The notes under the pieces: model-generated
The model's input: the letters and a program-made list of their open reading frames with translations, nothing else
Databases searched by the model: none
What the model was told of the DNA's origin: nothing
Made by a program: the position numbers and the translations under genes
In this document: positions 8,505 through 16,963 of the stretch, in pieces
How positions within the stretch are numbered: the first letter of the stretch is position 1
Layout of the letters: every line of letters starts with the position of its first letter
Assembly (NCBI GenBank): GCA_902603055.1
Contig: CACKTD010000002.1
Location: 1 to 64,000, forward strand
Origin: Coxiellaceae bacterium
Lineage (GTDB): Bacteria; Pseudomonadota; Gammaproteobacteria; Comchoanobacterales; Comchoanobacteraceae
Length of the DNA: 64,000 nt
Reading direction: 5' to 3'

Positions 8505-9899
8505 TTAAATCATTGATTCAGGCTTCATTAAACTATCGAATTTTTTTTCTGTTAGATATTTTAATTCTAGACAAGCTTCCTTAAGTGTTTGGCCAGTTTC
8601 ATGGGCATGTTGTGCAATCTTTGCGGCCTTGTAATAGCCAATTTCTGGTGTAAGAGCAGTAACTAGCATTAATGATTGTGACATTAGTGTATCTATACGA
8701 AGTGTATTAGCCTCAATGCCATCAACACAAAACGTTTTAAATGATTTCATAGTATCTGAAAGTAATGTAACAGCTTGTGTTATATTGAAAATAATTAAAG
8801 GTTTATAAACATTGAGCTGGAATTGCCCCTGAGATCCTGCTAAAGAAATTGCGTGCATCATGCTACTGACTTGAATAGCAACCATGGTCATAGCTTCGCA
8901 TTGTGTTGGATTAACTTTTCCTGGCATGATTGAGGAACCTGGTTCGTTTGCAGGTATAGTAATCTCTCCAATTCCACTTCTAGGTCCCGAGCTAAGATAA
9001 CGTATGTCATTTGCAATTTTAAATAAGTTGCCAGTTAATATATCAATTACTCCTGCTAGATTAACAATTTCATCATGAAATGAAAGTGCTGTAAATTTAT
9101 TCGGATGAGGTCTGTATAAATCTTTTTTAATATATGCATTTATGAATTCACATACTTTATTACTAAATCCTTTCGGAGCATTTAAACCAGTGCCTACCGC
9201 AGTACCTCCTATTGCTAAGTCTCGTAATTCATCAAGACTTTTCTGAATACGATCATAGGATCGGTCCAAAGATGTAACAAAACCTGAGAATTCCTGCCCC
9301 AATGTCATTGGAGTCGCATCCTGTAGATGTGTTCTTCCAATTTTTATGATTGATTTAAACTCGTTTTCTTTTTTTCTTAAAGCATCAGATAAAATTTTAA
9401 GGTTTGGAAGTAATTTTGATTCAATTTCTTGGTAAGCACAAATATGCATGGCTGTTGGAAATGTATCATTAGAGGATTGTGAAAGGTTAACATGATCTGT
9501 AGGTCTGATCACTTCATAACTACCAAGTGGATGACCTGCAAGTTCATTAGCCCTATTTGCAATGACTTCGTTAACATTCATATTTGTTTGCGTACCACTA
9601 CCTGTTTGCCACACTTTGAGTGGAAAGTGTTGATCAAATTTCCCTTCTATAATTTCTTGACCAGCTTGGACAATTAATTTCATTTCATTTTCAGAGAGTT
9701 TGTTAAAGTGAAAGTTTGCTTGTGCACAAGCTATTTTAATTAACGCAAATGCTTTTATTAGTTCAAGGGGTATGGAGTTGTTACCAATATCGAAATTGTG
9801 CAATGATCGATATGTTTGGGCGCCATAATAAGCATCACCTGGGACATAAACACCACCAATAGTATCTTTTTCCAAGCGCTCGTTATGTTTTTTACTCAT
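8505..9899 (-). CDS. fumC: Class II fumarate hydratase
   Basis: The 464-residue enzyme carries the fumarase/aspartase signature GSSIMPGKVNPTQCEAM and the substrate-site blocks SGTQTNMNVNEV and GRTHLQDATPM. The TAVGTGLNAPKGF stretch favours fumarase over aspartase or argininosuccinate lyase. It interconverts fumarate and malate in the TCA cycle without an iron-sulfur cluster. It lies 11 bases after the exporter permease on the same strand and may be the distal gene of that transcript. Confidence 0.93.
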   Translation of the reverse strand: MSKKHNERLEKDTIGGVYVPGDAYYGAQTYRSLHNFDIGNNSIPLELIKAFALIKIACAQANFHFNKLSENEMKLIVQAGQEIIEGKFDQHFPLKVWQTGSGTQTNMNVNEVIANRANELAGHPLGSYEVIRPTDHVNLSQSSNDTFPTAMHICAYQEIESKLLPNLKILSDALRKKENEFKSIIKIGRTHLQDATPMTLGQEFSGFVTSLDRSYDRIQKSLDELRDLAIGGTAVGTGLNAPKGFSNKVCEFINAYIKKDLYRPHPNKFTALSFHDEIVNLAGVIDILTGNLFKIANDIRYLSSGPRSGIGEITIPANEPGSSIMPGKVNPTQCEAMTMVAIQVSSMMHAISLAGSQGQFQLNVYKPLIIFNITQAVTLLSDTMKSFKTFCVDGIEANTLRIDTLMSQSLMLVTALTPEIGYYKAAKIAQHAHETGQTLKEACLELKYLTEKKFDSLMKPESMI

Positions 9900-9910
9900 T
9901 GCAATCTCCT

Positions 9911-11068
9911 CTAATTTGCAGTTAATGAATTGATAGGATTGATTTTTGAAGCCTTATAGGCCGGTGTTACACCAAAAATAACTCCTATAAATAATGGGAT
10001 AAAAATACCAATAATAATTGGAGTATAATAAAAATGTGTTGTTTGATTCAAGAGTATTCCAAAACCAAATGTAAGTGGTATGGAGAGCATTATCCCAATA
10101 AATCCGCCAATCATACAAATTATTACTGATTCATAAAGAAAAAGAGACCATATATTCTTTGGCGTAGCGCCAAGAGCAACCCTTAGTCCAATTTCTTGTT
10201 GTCGTTCAACTACTGCAATCATCATAATGTTCATGATGCCGATACCACCAATAATGAGTGAAAATGCACCAATAATGATTAGAAAATAATTATAAGCATT
10301 TCCAATATTGGCAGAAGCAGTATAAATGTCGTACATGTTTTGAGAGTACAACTCAACGCCAGCATAATGATCTAGTATCTGCTTTTGAACAATTCCCAGA
10401 GTATTATTTTGTTCACCAACATCGATTACGTTAATAATTATCTTATCAATTTTCAAACCCTCAATATGCTTGGTAGCATAATTTAAAGGAATAACAATTT
10501 GGTTGTTCACATTTCCAATAAAATATGACTGAAAGCTATCTTTTTGCTTCTGGGTAATACCAACTATGGTATAAAAAGATCCATCAATTGGTATTTCATC
10601 ACCAACTTTAAAGTTCTTACCTTGATGTTGTAGTTTTTTAAGTAAACTTTCATTGATAAGGCAACTATTTTGATCGGTCGGTAATAGGTTGCGCCCATAA
10701 ATAACATTTAATTTTAATTTTGAAATATCAAAAGAATTAATTCCTAGAATATTGGTATTAATTGCTTTATGTTCTGATATGCCTAGTCGCGTTGATAAAG
10801 AAGCAAGAGGCATAATCTCACTCACATTGTCATGTTTAATGTTAACAATGTCTCTCGCACTGATTTCATGTGCTTGTTCTTGATAGTGAATATTGATGTA
10901 ATGTGCATTTTTTCCAAGTGCATTAAACTGCTCCTCGAGCACTTGGTGAAATAATAAGCCAAGGTTCATTAGTGCTACAAAAGCACTTGTTCCAATAGTT
11001 ATTCCAATAATTGCAAGAAAGGTTCTAAAGAAATGATTTTTAAGGTTAATAAACGGTTCTAATAACAT
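9911..11068 (-). CDS. MacB/FtsX-family ABC transporter permease
   Basis: This 385-residue protein has the MacB permease layout: one N-terminal span (residues ~13-35, FFRTFLAIIGITIGTSAFVAL), a ~220-residue periplasmic MacB_PCD domain, and three C-terminal spans. The conserved cytoplasmic segment AVVERQQEIGLRVALGATPKNI couples to the ATPase. Its start overlaps the ATPase stop by 10 bases in another frame. Canonical MacB fuses ATPase and permease; here they are separate. The substrate cannot be inferred. Confidence 0.88.
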   Translation of the reverse strand: MLLEPFINLKNHFFRTFLAIIGITIGTSAFVALMNLGLLFHQVLEEQFNALGKNAHYINIHYQEQAHEISARDIVNIKHDNVSEIMPLASLSTRLGISEHKAINTNILGINSFDISKLKLNVIYGRNLLPTDQNSCLINESLLKKLQHQGKNFKVGDEIPIDGSFYTIVGITQKQKDSFQSYFIGNVNNQIVIPLNYATKHIEGLKIDKIIINVIDVGEQNNTLGIVQKQILDHYAGVELYSQNMYDIYTASANIGNAYNYFLIIIGAFSLIIGGIGIMNIMMIAVVERQQEIGLRVALGATPKNIWSLFLYESVIICMIGGFIGIMLSIPLTFGFGILLNQTTHFYYTPIIIGIFIPLFIGVIFGVTPAYKASKINPINSLTAN

Positions 11069-11712
11069 GTTACATTGCCATCATGTATATTGATTATTTG
11101 GGAGCATTGTTGTGCGACTATCTGATTATGAGTAATGATAACTACCGTGCAACTTTGATCGAGATTCATAAGGATAGACATTACTTCATCTCCATTTTTT
11201 TTATCAAGAGCTCCAGTTGGTTCATCTGCCAAGACAAGTTTGGGTTTATTGAGTAATGCGCGTGCAATTGCGACACGTTGCTGTTGACCACCAGAAAGCT
11301 GATTAGGGTGCTTTTTTACTAAGTGTTGTATTCCAAGTTGGCGAATAAGTTTTTCATAGTAGTTATGATCGGGGTTTTTGCTATAGCGCCATGGTAGTTG
11401 TATGTTTTGTTCAACACTAAATTTTGAAAGTAAGTAGTATTTTTGAAAAATAAATCCAATATTTTGATTTCTTAGTAACGCTTTTTGTTTGGTGTGTAAT
11501 GTATTAATTGCCAAGCCATCAAGGCAATACTCACCAGAGGTTGGGGTATCTAATGTGCCCATAATATTCATTAGAGTTGTTTTTCCTGCTCCGGAAGGGC
11601 CTACAATTGCAGCTCGCTCACCACTATCAATAGACAATGTGATACGATTTAGAACTTTCTCTGTAAATGTTGGTGCTTTATATATTTTGGTTATGTGTTT
11701 TAATTCAAGCAT
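11059..11712 (-). CDS. MacB/LolD-family ABC transporter ATPase
   Basis: The 217-residue nucleotide-binding protein shows Walker A GPSGAGKTT (near residue 40), Q-loop FIFQKYYLL, signature LSGGQQQRVAIARAL, Walker B LVLADEPTGALD and an H-loop ITHN. It is of the mechanotransmission (MacB/LolD/FtsE) type and is the partner of the adjacent permease. It begins 1 base after the adaptor gene ends. Confidence 0.92.
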   Translation of the reverse strand: MLELKHITKIYKAPTFTEKVLNRITLSIDSGERAAIVGPSGAGKTTLMNIMGTLDTPTSGEYCLDGLAINTLHTKQKALLRNQNIGFIFQKYYLLSKFSVEQNIQLPWRYSKNPDHNYYEKLIRQLGIQHLVKKHPNQLSGGQQQRVAIARALLNKPKLVLADEPTGALDKKNGDEVMSILMNLDQSCTVVIITHNQIVAQQCSQIINIHDGNVTCY

Positions 11713-12837
11713 TTATGGTTTGTATTTTAATATAATATCACCAGATTGCAAGCCTTCTGTAACCTCTACTTGGTTAAAGTGAGTTTTACCTAATGTGATC
11801 AATTGCTTCGTTCCACTTTTTAAAATGACATAGGGGTTTGTGGAGATATCATTAATTGCATCAATTGGAACCATCAAAACGGTACGTTCACCAAGCACGA
11901 TATTTACCTTTGATCGTGAGCCTGTAAACACCTTCCATTCACTTTTTGCAGTAATTATGACAGGATATTTGGTAGGCTCATCGGCTTTTATTTGAAATCT
12001 AAACAAATCAATGGTGTCGACTTGTCCTTTTATTTGTTTATCAGGCTGTGTAAGGACTGTAATATTAGCAGGCATTCCAGTTTTTATCTTATCAATCTCA
12101 AATTCGTTAATCTTTATTTCAATACTGATGTTGGTAAGGTCTGCAATTGCACCTATGGTGATGCCAGTATCTATTTTAGAACCTAGTCTAATTGGTTTTA
12201 AATCATCATCGCTTAGTACTAAGTTTGGGGGTACAAAAAATCCTGATGTCGGTGCTTTAATTTTAACTAATGAACTTAACTTTAACTGTTCTACAATTAA
12301 AGAAATGTCATCTAATTGATTCGCATTAATTTCATCTGGTTGCACACCGAATTTAGTCATTATGGACTGCATTTGAAATTCTGCCTTTATGAGACCGATT
12401 TTTGCAGACTCTAATGCTGTTTTGGCTGTGTTGATTTCTTTCTGAGCAATTGCTCCAGACTCAAGGAGTGTTTGGTTGTCTGAGAGTGCACGTTTAGCCG
12501 CATCGTATTCTTTACGTTTGAGTATATAATCACCAATACTCGTTAATAATTGGTTAACCGCATCTTTGTCATTAATCTCAATTAAAACATCGCCCTTTTG
12601 AACATACTCACCAAAACGTTTGTTGATTTTAGTGATGTATCCATCAGAGGAACTAGTAATAATCGTTTTACTGGTTGGTTTGATAATACCAAGGTAATTT
12701 ACTTCATCCGCAATTGTTTTTTCGGTAATGGTGATAGCTGTATACTGTTGCGATTTTTTAGGTTTATCAACATCTTTATCACAACCAAATAAAATGAGTA
12801 GGGGTATTAAAATTATAAATTTAACTTGTTCTAACAT
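11713..12837 (-). CDS. Periplasmic adaptor (MacA/RND-type membrane fusion protein), putative lipoprotein
   Basis: The 374-residue protein begins with a hydrophobic stretch ending LILFGC (Cys19), a plausible lipobox. It then has the barrel-sandwich half motif (GYITKINKRFGEYVQKGDVLIEI), an alpha-helical hairpin (residues ~90-150), the second lipoyl half (KIKAPTSGFFVPPN), and beta-barrel and membrane-proximal domains. It should bridge the ABC pair to the outer-membrane factor encoded just upstream, whose 3' end it overlaps by 17 bases. Confidence 0.9.
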   Translation of the reverse strand: MLEQVKFIILIPLLILFGCDKDVDKPKKSQQYTAITITEKTIADEVNYLGIIKPTSKTIITSSSDGYITKINKRFGEYVQKGDVLIEINDKDAVNQLLTSIGDYILKRKEYDAAKRALSDNQTLLESGAIAQKEINTAKTALESAKIGLIKAEFQMQSIMTKFGVQPDEINANQLDDISLIVEQLKLSSLVKIKAPTSGFFVPPNLVLSDDDLKPIRLGSKIDTGITIGAIADLTNISIEIKINEFEIDKIKTGMPANITVLTQPDKQIKGQVDTIDLFRFQIKADEPTKYPVIITAKSEWKVFTGSRSKVNIVLGERTVLMVPIDAINDISTNPYVILKSGTKQLITLGKTHFNQVEVTEGLQSGDIILKYKP

Positions 12838-14170
12838 GCCATTGCCTGTGTGTAAGTCCCATTCTCTGATAAAGCACTATTAGTTTATCTAAATAGTCGA
12901 TCAATGTCGATGTGTAAGAATCTTCTGCTTCTTCACGATCTTCAATTTGTTGGTTTAACTCAAAAACACTAATTTCATTATTTCTTAGTCGTTTGGTTAA
13001 TGTTTGAACATATAGCTTTCTTCTTGTAATCTCATTTTGTTGGTTCTTCATTGCATTGATATCAAACTCAAGCGATTTGATTGTTTGATTCGCTTCGTTA
13101 ATAAGGGTTCTTTTTCTAGAGTCGATACTTTGAATCGTTTTTTTAATAGTGACATTTGCATTAACAACCTGTTGTTTTAATGAACGATTATTAAATGGAA
13201 TATGGAGTTGAAGATGTGCATTGGTATCACTAGGATCTGTCAAATCAGTAGTCGTGCTGAGATCAAGTTGCCATAGTTGATTGTCTTTTGCAACAACTAG
13301 TGAACGTTTATTTTGCTTTAGTTGTAGTTCTAGGGTAAGAAGAGTGGCATCATTTTTGAGCATCAATTGTATGGCTTGTTTTGCAGTCGGTACAGGGTAC
13401 ATTTTAAACAGTTTTTCTAAGTTATCATCTAACTCTAATTGGCGGTTATCAAATTGACCAATTTGATTTTTGAGTACATTTAATTGTATTTCTCGTTCAG
13501 AATTTTTTAAGTCATAATTGCTCAATGCATTATAAAGTCCAATGCGTTTTAACACTAGGCTATTTTTTGATTCCATGCCTCGGGCAACTTTAATTCGTAA
13601 TATTTTTATTTCTCGCTGAGATACTTGGATGCTTCGTTGGGCTGAGAAAATGTCACGTTTGAAACGTATTACGTTAATGTATTTACTCACGGTGTCAGAT
13701 ATGGTTGTGGCAATAGTATTTTGGTAATTAATGACATTAATAGTTTCTTGGTCGATTGCATTATCTAAAGCGGCGGCATTAGCTCGAGGATTGAGGCCGC
13801 GAATGAGGTGTTGTTTTAAATGCAAAACTGGTTGAACGCCATGTTCAAAAGAATAATTGTAGTCAATGTGAAATTCTGTACCATAAATGTTGCGCAGTCG
13901 ACCTCCAGGACCGACTTCTGTACCAGTCTGCAAATTTGTAAATTCAGAGTCTTCTACCACAACTGAGTTACCAGATACGAAGAAAATGGGATCAAATTCT
14001 TGTTGTGAAACTTTCAGAGAGTATTTTTGGCTTGTTCTATCGAGGGTTGCATTTGTTAAGGTAGGGTTTTTGTCTAATGCCATCTCAATAGCCTTAGTTA
14101 ATGTCAATATTTGCGCATGTCCTACATGTACAAAAAATAGTAATAAAAAAAATCGTATTATAAAAGCCAT
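12821..14170 (-). CDS. TolC-like outer-membrane efflux factor
   Basis: Starting at the Met before AFIIRFFLLLFFVHVGHA gives a clear signal peptide and a mature protein of about 430 residues. Two long helical repeats follow (LTLTKAIEMALDKNPTL, later TAKQAIQLMLKNDATL), as in the OEP family. The C-terminal half has the long coiled-coil helix pattern. An in-frame ATG at 14209 would add 13 residues that spoil the signal peptide. Its start overlaps the ubiB stop. With the following three genes it makes a complete tripartite exporter. Confidence 0.82.
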   Translation of the reverse strand: MAFIIRFFLLLFFVHVGHAQILTLTKAIEMALDKNPTLTNATLDRTSQKYSLKVSQQEFDPIFFVSGNSVVVEDSEFTNLQTGTEVGPGGRLRNIYGTEFHIDYNYSFEHGVQPVLHLKQHLIRGLNPRANAAALDNAIDQETINVINYQNTIATTISDTVSKYINVIRFKRDIFSAQRSIQVSQREIKILRIKVARGMESKNSLVLKRIGLYNALSNYDLKNSEREIQLNVLKNQIGQFDNRQLELDDNLEKLFKMYPVPTAKQAIQLMLKNDATLLTLELQLKQNKRSLVVAKDNQLWQLDLSTTTDLTDPSDTNAHLQLHIPFNNRSLKQQVVNANVTIKKTIQSIDSRKRTLINEANQTIKSLEFDINAMKNQQNEITRRKLYVQTLTKRLRNNEISVFELNQQIEDREEAEDSYTSTLIDYLDKLIVLYQRMGLTHRQWHVRTS

Positions 14171-15678
14171 AAATTGATTAATGATAAAAGCGTAAGGCTT
14201 CCAATCCATATCCCTAATTCTTGAGTGTAAAAGATACTCGCAAGACCAACAAGTACAGCGCTAAATGATATTGTCTTAGGCAACCAAACAGAATGGTTTA
14301 TCTGTAAAGATTCAGTAGGTAAATCAGCAGGTTTTTCTGAAACTTTTTTATCTAGGTACTGTGCAATTTCAGTTATTTTTTTGACAGGGTGGTTTTGTTG
14401 TCGAACCCAGTTTTCTAAAAATGGTTTTGCTTGATCCCATAAATTTAAATCAGGGTATAGGTCTCTACCAAGTCCCTCAACATTGAAAATAGTTTTTTGG
14501 AGAAGTAATAACTGTGGTTGAACCTCCATCTCAAAGGCTCGAGCAGTCTTTATTAATCCATCAATGAGTTTTCCAAAGGAAATTTCTTTTAAAGGTCGAT
14601 TAATGATGGGTTCACAGACACTGCGAATTCTAGCTGAAAAACGAGTAGGATTAGCGGTTTTTGGAACCCAACCAGAATCAATATGTAACCGTGCAATTTC
14701 ATCGTAATCTTGTCTAAAGAAAGCAACGAGATTCATAGCTATATAATTTTGGTCTGAGGGAGTTAATGTGCCGCATATCCCAAAATCAACACCTTGATAT
14801 TTAGGGTATTCAGGATCGCTGATATCAACAAATAAATTACCAGGATGCATGTCTGCATGAAAAAAGTTATCCTCAAAAACTTGTTGTAGAAATATTTCAG
14901 TACCAATACTTGCTAGTCGTTCTAGATTGACGTTGTGGTTTTTTAAGACATCTATCTGATTAATCGGAATCCCGTTAATACGCTCCATTACAATGATTTC
15001 AGTATCAACTAAAGGCCAATACATTTCAGGAACATACATTTTAGTTGAAATAATGTAGTTCTTTCGCAATTGGGCTCCGTTGGCTGCCTCATTAGCAAGA
15101 TCCAATTCAAGTTCGATAACATTCTTGATTTCATCAACTACATCAAAGAAGTGTAATCGCTTAAGAGAGGGTTGGAGAAAAAGAATAATACCTGCTAATC
15201 GATATAATAAATTTACATCTCGTTTAACAATGCGATGAATGTGCGGCCTTAAGATTTTTATGACGACCTCTTGTTGGTCTAATAATTTGGCCGCATGCAC
15301 TTGTGCGATTGAAGCAGATCCAAGTGGTTCTTCATCAATGGAATGAAATAATTCATGAACCTCTTTTTTATACCTTCGTTTGATGGTTTTTTTAACTTCT
15401 TTGAAATTAAATGGCGGGACTTTGTCTTGAAGTTTTGTTAATGCTTTAGCAATATCATTTGGAAGTAAATCACGACGAGTTGATAGTATCTGGCCAAACT
15501 TGATGAATAGAGGCCCAAGTTTTATAAGTACTTTTACTAATCGCTTTGCTCTATTTTGCTCGTTTGTTCGGATAAAGAATAATCGAGAAAGGTGCAACCA
15601 TTTGGAATTAAAAATCATCTGGTCAATACCATAATAAATTAGTAAGAAATAGATTTTTAAAAGTCGAAAAATAAACAT
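14158..15678 (-). CDS. ubiB: UbiB, ABC1/ADCK-family protein of ubiquinone biosynthesis
   Basis: The 506-residue atypical kinase-like protein carries the family-defining KxGQ motif (KFGQILSTRRDLLP), the Ala-rich nucleotide loop (PLGSASIAQVHAAKL), VVIKILRP with the catalytic-type Lys, HADMHPGNLFVD, and GVDFG. Two C-terminal hydrophobic segments anchor it in the inner membrane. UbiB supports coenzyme Q synthesis, probably by handling lipid intermediates. It follows ubiJ with a 1-base overlap. Confidence 0.95.
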   Translation of the reverse strand: MFIFRLLKIYFLLIYYGIDQMIFNSKWLHLSRLFFIRTNEQNRAKRLVKVLIKLGPLFIKFGQILSTRRDLLPNDIAKALTKLQDKVPPFNFKEVKKTIKRRYKKEVHELFHSIDEEPLGSASIAQVHAAKLLDQQEVVIKILRPHIHRIVKRDVNLLYRLAGIILFLQPSLKRLHFFDVVDEIKNVIELELDLANEAANGAQLRKNYIISTKMYVPEMYWPLVDTEIIVMERINGIPINQIDVLKNHNVNLERLASIGTEIFLQQVFEDNFFHADMHPGNLFVDISDPEYPKYQGVDFGICGTLTPSDQNYIAMNLVAFFRQDYDEIARLHIDSGWVPKTANPTRFSARIRSVCEPIINRPLKEISFGKLIDGLIKTARAFEMEVQPQLLLLQKTIFNVEGLGRDLYPDLNLWDQAKPFLENWVRQQNHPVKKITEIAQYLDKKVSEKPADLPTESLQINHSVWLPKTISFSAVLVGLASIFYTQELGIWIGSLTLLSLINLWLL

Positions 15679-16133
15679 TAAGAATTCTTCTCCTCGAGAA
15701 TTCGAATACGGTTTTCAAGTTCATGAATTTTTTCTTTTAGTTGCAGATTCTCTTCAGTGGTTTTGTTAAATGAACATAGGTATGATGGAAAGTCTCCTGT
15801 TACTTGATAAAGATATTCTGACCAATCAATCTGTGCGGTTTGTATGATATGTTGTAATTCAACAGCTAATTTTAAATTTCCTTCCAAAGTTACCTGGGCC
15901 CGGTCGTTTCCGGTTAGAAATTGGTATAGAGTATTAAAGTTGCCTGTAATTATTAAGTCCGGCTCTCTATTTGGGACATGAATTGTTTCCACTCTTTGAT
16001 TATGAAAAAAAAGCTTTTGCGACCAAGATGTGCCATCAAGACAAAACATAATTATCTGATTATCCAGTTTAGTCATTTTTAATTGAGGGGTTGCAAGATT
16101 TACCAGTTTATCAATTAGGTGATTTAAGATCAT
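15678..16133 (-). CDS. ubiJ: UbiJ, SCP2-domain accessory factor of ubiquinone biosynthesis
   Basis: This 151-residue protein sits between ubiE and ubiB, the conserved UbiJ slot. The N-terminal ~100 residues look like an SCP2 lipid-binding fold (VPNREPDLIITGNFNTLYQFLTG). The C-terminal ~25 residues form a short charged coiled coil (KIHELENRIRILEEKNS), as in UbiJ. UbiJ scaffolds the soluble Q-biosynthesis complex with UbiK. Assignment rests on context plus architecture. Confidence 0.85.
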   Translation of the reverse strand: MILNHLIDKLVNLATPQLKMTKLDNQIIMFCLDGTSWSQKLFFHNQRVETIHVPNREPDLIITGNFNTLYQFLTGNDRAQVTLEGNLKLAVELQHIIQTAQIDWSEYLYQVTGDFPSYLCSFNKTTEENLQLKEKIHELENRIRILEEKNS

Positions 16134-16873
16134 ATTTTTGTTCCTCGATGTATTGCGACAATTCCCTGGGTAAGATACTCAAATTCAGTATGAATAAACG
16201 CTGCATTTTTCATCATTTCTTGGAGTTCAGGCGCTTTTGGATGCTTGCGAATGGACTCTACAAGATATTGGTAGCTTTCTTTTGAGCGTGTTATCCAGTC
16301 ACCAACTTGTGGAATAATATTGAAAGAATACCAATCATAAATAGATTTAAAGAATTGGTTGGGTGGTGTTGTAAACTCTAATACAGTTAATTTCCCCCCC
16401 TTCTTAAGGACGTGATTTGCAGATTGAAATACTTTGGGTATGTTTGCCATATTACGGAGTCCAAAGGCTACAACAATATGATCGAAATGGTTTTCAACAA
16501 AGGGAAGGTGATGTCCATCTAATGCGACAATTGGTGATAAATATCCATGGTTTCTTAGGTTTTTCCGGCCTATTTCTAACATGGAAATATTATAGTCTGA
16601 TAAAGTAAGTTGGTTGCTGGTTTTAAGGTATTTAATGATACCAAGAGACATATCGCCAGTGCCCCCAGCTAAATCTAAAACCAGATCATTAGGGTTTAAG
16701 TGCATTTTTTGAATAGTGTACGACTTCCAGAGCCGATGAATACCAAAGGACATCAGATCATTCATCAAATCATACTCATTTGCTACGCTATGAAAAACGT
16801 CATCCACTAGACCTTGTTTTTCATTTAAATTGACAGTTTGATTGCCAAAATGTGTTTTTGATTCCATTTCCAT
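16130..16873 (-). CDS. ubiE: UbiE, demethylmenaquinone/ubiquinone C-methyltransferase
   Basis: The 247-residue SAM-dependent methyltransferase shows the UbiE signatures YDLMNDLMSFGIHRLWK and RNMANIPKVFQSANHVLKKGG. The SAM-binding loop is VLDLAGGTGDMS. It methylates the quinone ring. It is the first gene of the run ubiE-ubiJ-ubiB-exporter-fumC, with an ATGA overlap to ubiJ. Confidence 0.95.
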   Translation of the reverse strand: MEMESKTHFGNQTVNLNEKQGLVDDVFHSVANEYDLMNDLMSFGIHRLWKSYTIQKMHLNPNDLVLDLAGGTGDMSLGIIKYLKTSNQLTLSDYNISMLEIGRKNLRNHGYLSPIVALDGHHLPFVENHFDHIVVAFGLRNMANIPKVFQSANHVLKKGGKLTVLEFTTPPNQFFKSIYDWYSFNIIPQVGDWITRSKESYQYLVESIRKHPKAPELQEMMKNAAFIHTEFEYLTQGIVAIHRGTKI

Positions 16874-16963
16874 TCAATTTCCCATAGATATCATAGCATT
16901 TACAACAGATTTATGCACTTTTATGTTCATATTTCCTTAATGTTAGAATGTTATCATAAGAAT

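Noticed and set aside
9911-11712. Split MacB as a frameshifted pseudogene
   Set aside because: Both halves are complete with proper start and stop, overlap by only 10 bases, and separate ATPase/permease pairs are common in this family.
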